Source: CAILLO01 sp964579735 (GTDB taxonomy: Bacteria; Bacillota; Clostridia; Saccharofermentanales; UBA5734). From it: a stretch of DNA of 37,636 nucleotides. The translations under genes and the position numbers were made by a program. The notes beneath the pieces were generated by a model. That model did no database searches, had not been told where the DNA came from, and worked only from the letters and a program-made list of their open reading frames with translations. Location of the stretch: positions 1 through 37,636 of the forward strand of contig CAZOHH010000014.1 in NCBI GenBank assembly GCA_964579735.1, in the 5' to 3' direction. Below, piece after piece: positions 34,544 through 37,636 of the stretch; position 1 is the first letter of the stretch, and the number at the start of each line of letters is the position of its first letter.

Positions 34544-35887
34544 ATGAGATCACTCATGAAGGTATTGGGAGTTCTTCTTCTTGTTCCATTGGTCGTGCTC
34601 TACATGCTGCTCGTCCAGTCCCTCGCCTTCCTCCACGCGGCCAGTACAACGGTTGGAAATGCCGCGGTCTTCCAGACGGAGTTCGACCGCAACGTCTCTC
34701 TTAAGGACCTGGAAGGTCTTGCGGACGAGCTGGTGGCTTCGCAGGGCGGGGGGGATTCGACGGGGCTCGAGATAGACTCGGTCTGGCTCTCCCGAATCCT
34801 ACGGAAAATCGTGCTAGGGACCCAAACCTACTTCATCGGCGCTTCGGACCAGCTTCCGACCCTGGACGTCTCGCCTCTTCTGACAAGCCTCGAGGATACC
34901 GTGATCGCGGGCATCCTGGAGAACAACGACGACATCTCCGACGCCGAACTGGCCAAGTTCACCTACGCCCTGAAGAAGCTTCCCGGGGGCGGACTCGAGG
35001 AAGGAGCGCCGTCCGAAGCCGCCCTGACCTTCGCGAAAAGCGAATCGGCGATCTCCAGTCTTGGGCTTTCCAACACGGCGCTGATCGCCATCGTCCAGGA
35101 ATTGCTGGCTCCGCGGGATTCGGCGACGATGGAGTCGGCGACCGTACGGGTCGTCCGCATCGCCATCCAGGACAAGTTGAATCTGGAACAGGCCGAGGCC
35201 GGGCTGTCGCTCGACAAGTTCGTCACCAGTCTGTTCGGCACAGAGGACAACATCGTCCAGGTGGGGCGCAATCGGGGACTCGACATCGCGAATGCCGTCG
35301 TTCCGGCAGCGGGGCTGCTTCTGGTCCTGCTGATCGCCCTGATCGTCCTTTTTTCCTTCTCCGTCCGGTCCACACCCCTCTGGCTCGGGATGCCGCTGTT
35401 CCTCGCCGGCTTCGGCATCTTCCTGACCAGCGCGGTCTCGACACTCTACCGCGCCGCGATTCCGGACTGGCTCGGCTCGTTGGGTCAGGGCGGAACCGGC
35501 GGGATGGAGCCAGCCTTCCTGCTGGACTTCGTGCTCGCCCTGTTCGACCGGATGACCAGACGCCTCATGCTCGACGGCCTTCTGCTGCTGGTGCCCGGTA
35601 TCCTCCTGATCGTCCTCGCCATCGTCCTCGGCTCGGCACAGCGTCGACAGCGGAGGGAGACCGCGAGGAACGACAGGAAAGACCGCTACTGGCAGCTCCT
35701 TCTCCTTCGCGTTCCGCTGGTGCTGCTGGTTGGATATCTGGTCTATCTCAACGTGGTGACGTGCGCCGTGCAGGTGGGACAGGACGTCGCCGCCATCCGT
35801 GAGGCCGTGTCCGAGCCAAAGGGGAACAATATCCTCGATGTCATGGACAACACGCTCGGGACGAGTTTCAAGCAGTTCATGTCGTAG
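34544..35887 (+). CDS. Membrane protein of unknown function
   Basis: The 447-residue protein has one N-terminal helix (LGVLLLVPLVVLYMLLVQ), an extracytoplasmic region of about 220 residues that looks mainly helical and acidic, then about four membrane helices with a strongly basic cytoplasmic loop (QRRQRRETARNDRKDRY) before the last one. The C-terminal tail is acidic and polar. I do not recognise a family. The start at 34544 is chosen because GGGAGG (34529-34534) is 9 bases upstream; an in-frame ATG at 34388 would begin upstream of the promoter element. It is divergent from the dockerin protease and shares its control region, so a linked role at the cell surface is possible but unproven. Confidence 0.7.
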   Translation: MRSLMKVLGVLLLVPLVVLYMLLVQSLAFLHAASTTVGNAAVFQTEFDRNVSLKDLEGLADELVASQGGGDSTGLEIDSVWLSRILRKIVLGTQTYFIGASDQLPTLDVSPLLTSLEDTVIAGILENNDDISDAELAKFTYALKKLPGGGLEEGAPSEAALTFAKSESAISSLGLSNTALIAIVQELLAPRDSATMESATVRVVRIAIQDKLNLEQAEAGLSLDKFVTSLFGTEDNIVQVGRNRGLDIANAVVPAAGLLLVLLIALIVLFSFSVRSTPLWLGMPLFLAGFGIFLTSAVSTLYRAAIPDWLGSLGQGGTGGMEPAFLLDFVLALFDRMTRRLMLDGLLLLVPGILLIVLAIVLGSAQRRQRRETARNDRKDRYWQLLLLRVPLVLLVGYLVYLNVVTCAVQVGQDVAAIREAVSEPKGNNILDVMDNTLGTSFKQFMS

Positions 35888-35958
35888 GCGTCGTCGTAGT
35901 CGCCTCTGGAGGAGTCGACGCTCCCGAGGGGCAAGGGGCCGCCAGTAAAGGGGAAGAG

Positions 35959-36624
35959 ATGGCGAGGATGGAGAAAATGCCGGATGTTGGGAAGAGAGAC
36001 TGGAAAAAGGATGAGAAGGGGCTTTATCTGCCCGGGGCGACCCCCTTGCGGGTGGAGGTTCCGGAGTGCGGCTTCTTCGTGGTCGCAGGGAGGGGGGACC
36101 CCAACCTGCCGGAGTTCGGCGAGGCGGTCGGAGCCTTGTACGCCCTGTCCTACGGAGTGAAGTTCCTGCCGAAGAAGGGGCCGGCGCCGGCGGGTTATCA
36201 TGAGTTCTCCGTGTATCCGCTCGAAGGCGTATGGGATCTCGAGCCTTTCGCGAGGGACCGCGTGGACGAAGCCGGGCACGCCGTGCTCGACAAGAGCGCG
36301 CTGGTCTACGAGGCGATGATCCGTCAACCCGATTTCGTGACGCAGGAACTTGCGGCGCTGATGCTGGAGAGGACGGAGGCGAAAATCCCGGTGGCCCTTC
36401 GGGGGCGCATCCGCTTCGAACGCCGTGCGGAGGGTGTCTGCGTCCAGATGATGCACTTGGGACCCTACGATGCTGAACCGGCGAGCTTCGAGCGGATCGG
36501 GGCGTACTGCGCGGAACAGGGGCTGTCGCGGACGTCGGGCCGGCACCGCGAGATCTACCTTTCAAATCCGGGGCGGACAACCCCGGACAAGATGCGCACG
36601 GTGTTGCGGGTTCAAGTGCGCTGA
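35959..36624 (+). CDS. GyrI-like small-molecule-binding domain protein
   Basis: The 221-residue cytoplasmic protein matches the GyrI-like/AraC effector-binding (SOUL-like) fold: GRGDPNLPEFGEAVGALYAL near the middle of the N-terminal half, YPLEGVWDL, and VCVQMMHLGPYDAEPASFER followed by HREIYLSNPGRTTPDKMRTV at the C-terminus. The last two segments are typical of stand-alone GyrI-like proteins of low-GC and high-GC Gram-positives. There is no DNA-binding domain. Family members bind varied hydrophobic or cyclic ligands, and some hydrolyse them; the ligand here is unknown. The ATG at 35959 has AAAGGGGAAG just upstream; a second ATG at 35968 is in frame. It stands 71 bases after the membrane protein gene. 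Confidence 0.8.
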   Translation: MARMEKMPDVGKRDWKKDEKGLYLPGATPLRVEVPECGFFVVAGRGDPNLPEFGEAVGALYALSYGVKFLPKKGPAPAGYHEFSVYPLEGVWDLEPFARDRVDEAGHAVLDKSALVYEAMIRQPDFVTQELAALMLERTEAKIPVALRGRIRFERRAEGVCVQMMHLGPYDAEPASFERIGAYCAEQGLSRTSGRHREIYLSNPGRTTPDKMRTVLRVQVR

Positions 36625-36733
36625 TCCTGGACAACGACCTTGCCTTCGATACTTCCGTAACCGCCGTCACTTCTTTCCGCAACGAAGGAGGTGCATGATG
36701 GAAGAAAACACGCAATACAAGGAGGTCGAAGCC

Positions 36734-37267
36734 ATGATCAGACCGAATCTCGCCGAATCCATCAGCAAGCAGGTGAACGCGGAACTCTATTCCGCCTACC
36801 TTTATCTCGCCATGTCGGCCTGGGCCGACCGCAAGGGTCTCAAGGGAGTCTCCAGCTGGCTATATGTACAGTACCAGGAAGAGAGCGCCCACGGACTCCA
36901 CCTCTACAAGTTCCTGCTCGACCGCGGCGCGGACCCGACCTACTACCCCATAGACAAGCCGGAGTCCGAGTGGGACTCCGCCAAGGCGCTCTTCGAGCAT
37001 GTCGCCCGGCACGAAGCCCACGTCACCGCGCTGCTGAACGACATCGCCTCCCTCGCGATGCAGGAGAAGGACCACGCCACCTACCAGTTCGTGATGTGGT
37101 ACGTGAACGAGCAGGTCGAGGAGGAGTCCAACGCAGACACGATCGTCCAGCGGCTCGGCTTGATCGGGGACAACTCCGGTCAGCTGCTCACGCTCGATGG
37201 AGAGCTGTCGACCCGTACCTTCGTGAATCCGTTCCCGATGACCGGCGCCATTCCGGGCGTCGCCTAG
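36734..37267 (+). CDS. ftn: Ferritin
   Basis: The 177-residue protein is a non-haem bacterial ferritin (FtnA type). Visible ferroxidase motifs are NAELYSAYLYLAM (first Glu), YQEESAHGLHLYKFLLDRG (Glu and His pair) and NEQVEEESNADTIVQRL. It stores iron in a 24-subunit shell and oxidises Fe(II) in the cytoplasm. Two starts are possible. ATG at 36695/36698 follows AAGGAGG at 36685-36691, and ATG at 36734 follows a second AAGGAGG at 36719-36725. The later one gives the usual ferritin N-terminus and is preferred. The earlier one adds a 13-residue polar leader. No Fur box was identified by eye. A strong hairpin after the gene probably ends transcription. Confidence 0.92.
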   Translation: MIRPNLAESISKQVNAELYSAYLYLAMSAWADRKGLKGVSSWLYVQYQEESAHGLHLYKFLLDRGADPTYYPIDKPESEWDSAKALFEHVARHEAHVTALLNDIASLAMQEKDHATYQFVMWYVNEQVEEESNADTIVQRLGLIGDNSGQLLTLDGELSTRTFVNPFPMTGAIPGVA

Positions 37268-37310
37268 CTTCGCATCGATTTCTTTCGACAAGCAAGCCCG
37301 AAATATGAAT

Positions 37311-37350
37311 AAAGGACCGACAGCCTCTTCGTAGGGGTTGCAGGTCCTTT
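37311..37350 (+). terminator. Hairpin after ferritin, probable rho-independent terminator
   Basis: AAAGGACC (37311-37318) pairs with GGTCCTTT (37343-37350), and inside it CAGCC (37321-37325) pairs with GGTTG (37336-37340) with one G-T pair. The stem runs into TTT but no long T run follows. It lies upstream of the crcB -10 element, so it more likely ends the ferritin transcript than regulates crcB. Confidence 0.5.
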
Positions 37351-37351
37351 A

Positions 37352-37366
37352 TGCTATCATCGGGTC
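37352..37366 (+). promoter_or_regulatory. Extended -10 promoter directly abutting the crcB ATG (leaderless mRNA)
   Basis: TGC followed by TATCAT (37355-37360) is an extended -10 element. Six bases later comes the ATG at 37367, the same spacing as at the VanZ-family gene (926). There is no Shine-Dalgarno site or -35 hexamer, and no room for a fluoride riboswitch in the transcript. Confidence 0.5.
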
Positions 37367-37636
37367 ATGTCGAAGAAGGGCGCCCTCCTCCGCTCCGTCC
37401 TCCTGATCGCCCTCTGTGGAGCAGCCGGGGCTCTTTCTCGCCATGCCTTCCATGCCACGCTCCTCGTGAACACGCTGGGTTGCTTCGCGCTGGCGCTTCT
37501 CCTAGCCACTGCCGACGCACCTGCTCTCCGAAGGCACCCCGCGCTCCGGGCCGGACTCGCCGTGGGCTTCCTCGGTGCCTTCACGACGTTCTCCACGCTG
37601 TGCGGCGAAATCGCCGACCGGTTTCTTGCGGGCGAT
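37367..37636 (+). CDS. crcB: CrcB/FluC fluoride channel (partial, 3' end beyond window)
   Basis: The first 90 codons are present and open to the window end. The protein begins with a short basic segment and a membrane helix, followed by GAAGALSRHAF, LLVNTLGCFALALLLA and the signature GFLGAFTTFST, all characteristic of the dual-topology fluoride channel FluC (CrcB). It exports fluoride passively as a dimer. Its transcript appears leaderless, so the usual crcB-type riboswitch is not in place. The stop lies outside the window, so completeness cannot be judged. Confidence 0.88.
   Translation, partial: MSKKGALLRSVLLIALCGAAGALSRHAFHATLLVNTLGCFALALLLATADAPALRRHPALRAGLAVGFLGAFTTFSTLCGEIADRFLAGD

Noticed and set aside
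35888..35921. Imperfect hairpin (GCGTCG...CGACGC) after the membrane protein gene as a terminator
   Set aside because: The loop is long, pairing inside it is poor, and no T-rich run follows.
34814..36715. Minus-strand open frame of 633 codons
   Set aside because: It lies opposite the membrane protein and GyrI-like genes. Its product is low-complexity, rich in Pro, Arg and Ser, without family motifs.
37268..37366. Fluoride riboswitch upstream of crcB
   Set aside because: The aptamer's conserved core and pseudoknot could not be matched by eye. The -10 element lies only six bases before the ATG, after the hairpin, so the hairpin would not be in the crcB transcript.

Overview
The window is 37.6 kb of GC-rich bacterial DNA with tightly packed genes. 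Nearly all lie on the + strand and many overlap at ATGA, GTGA or TTGA junctions. Shine-Dalgarno sites of the AGGAGG type are common, and TTG and GTG starts are frequent (TTG at 5145, 18758, 25958, 26875; GTG at 1438, 10023, 24595). There is no rRNA or other phylogenetic marker. The mix of genes (VanZ-family protein, short Wzt/TagH-type exporter ATPase, cohesin and dockerin modules, haemerythrin-GGDEF proteins, ferritin) suggests an uncultured anaerobic or microaerophilic, Gram-positive-type lineage such as a high-GC member of the Bacillota. That placement is inference only.

Layout: (1) 1-5133, an isolated family 2 glycosyltransferase, a VanZ-family membrane protein and a 1231-residue c-di-GMP enzyme ending in a haemerythrin domain. 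(2) 5145-24505, a surface polysaccharide locus of sixteen genes. It encodes a GT4 enzyme, an Fkp-type bifunctional L-fucokinase/GDP-fucose pyrophosphorylase, and a polyprenyl-phosphate sugar module (DPM1-like GT2, DUF2304, SMR/EamA half-transporter). It continues with rmlA, a DUF2142 membrane protein, rmlC, rmlB, rmlD, a large GT2, the Wzm and Wzt exporter subunits, a methyltransferase-coiled coil-rhamnosyltransferase fusion and three more glycosyltransferases. (3) 24595-29765, a MASE3-GGDEF diguanylate cyclase, then an overlapping three-gene operon of membrane-anchored HtrA-like protease, RmuC and a second GGDEF-haemerythrin protein. (4) 29782-34367, minus strand, a two-gene operon: a 1262-residue secreted subtilisin-like protease ending in a type I-like dockerin, followed by a short membrane-anchored cohesin protein. 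(5) 34544-37636, an unknown membrane protein, a GyrI-like domain protein, ferritin and the start of a CrcB/FluC fluoride channel.

How the genes fit together: region 2 supplies dTDP-L-rhamnose and GDP-L-fucose, assembles a glycan on the inner membrane face and exports it by an ABC transporter. The DPM1-like/SMR/DUF2142 set could add a side sugar after export. The c-di-GMP enzymes at both ends of the locus, two with complete di-iron haemerythrin sites, suggest that oxygen or redox state tunes surface properties.

The most unusual item is region 4: a protease that carries a dockerin, encoded directly beside a single-cohesin membrane anchor and with no cellulosome genes nearby. It looks like a minimal, non-cellulosomal cohesin-dockerin device that docks one protease to its own cell surface. 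Two genes (VanZ family, crcB) also appear to be transcribed as leaderless mRNAs from the same promoter-to-ATG arrangement.

No stretch over 300 bases lacks a gene; the longest gap is the divergent promoter region at 34368-34543. No tRNA, rRNA, CRISPR array, insertion sequence or integrase was seen.
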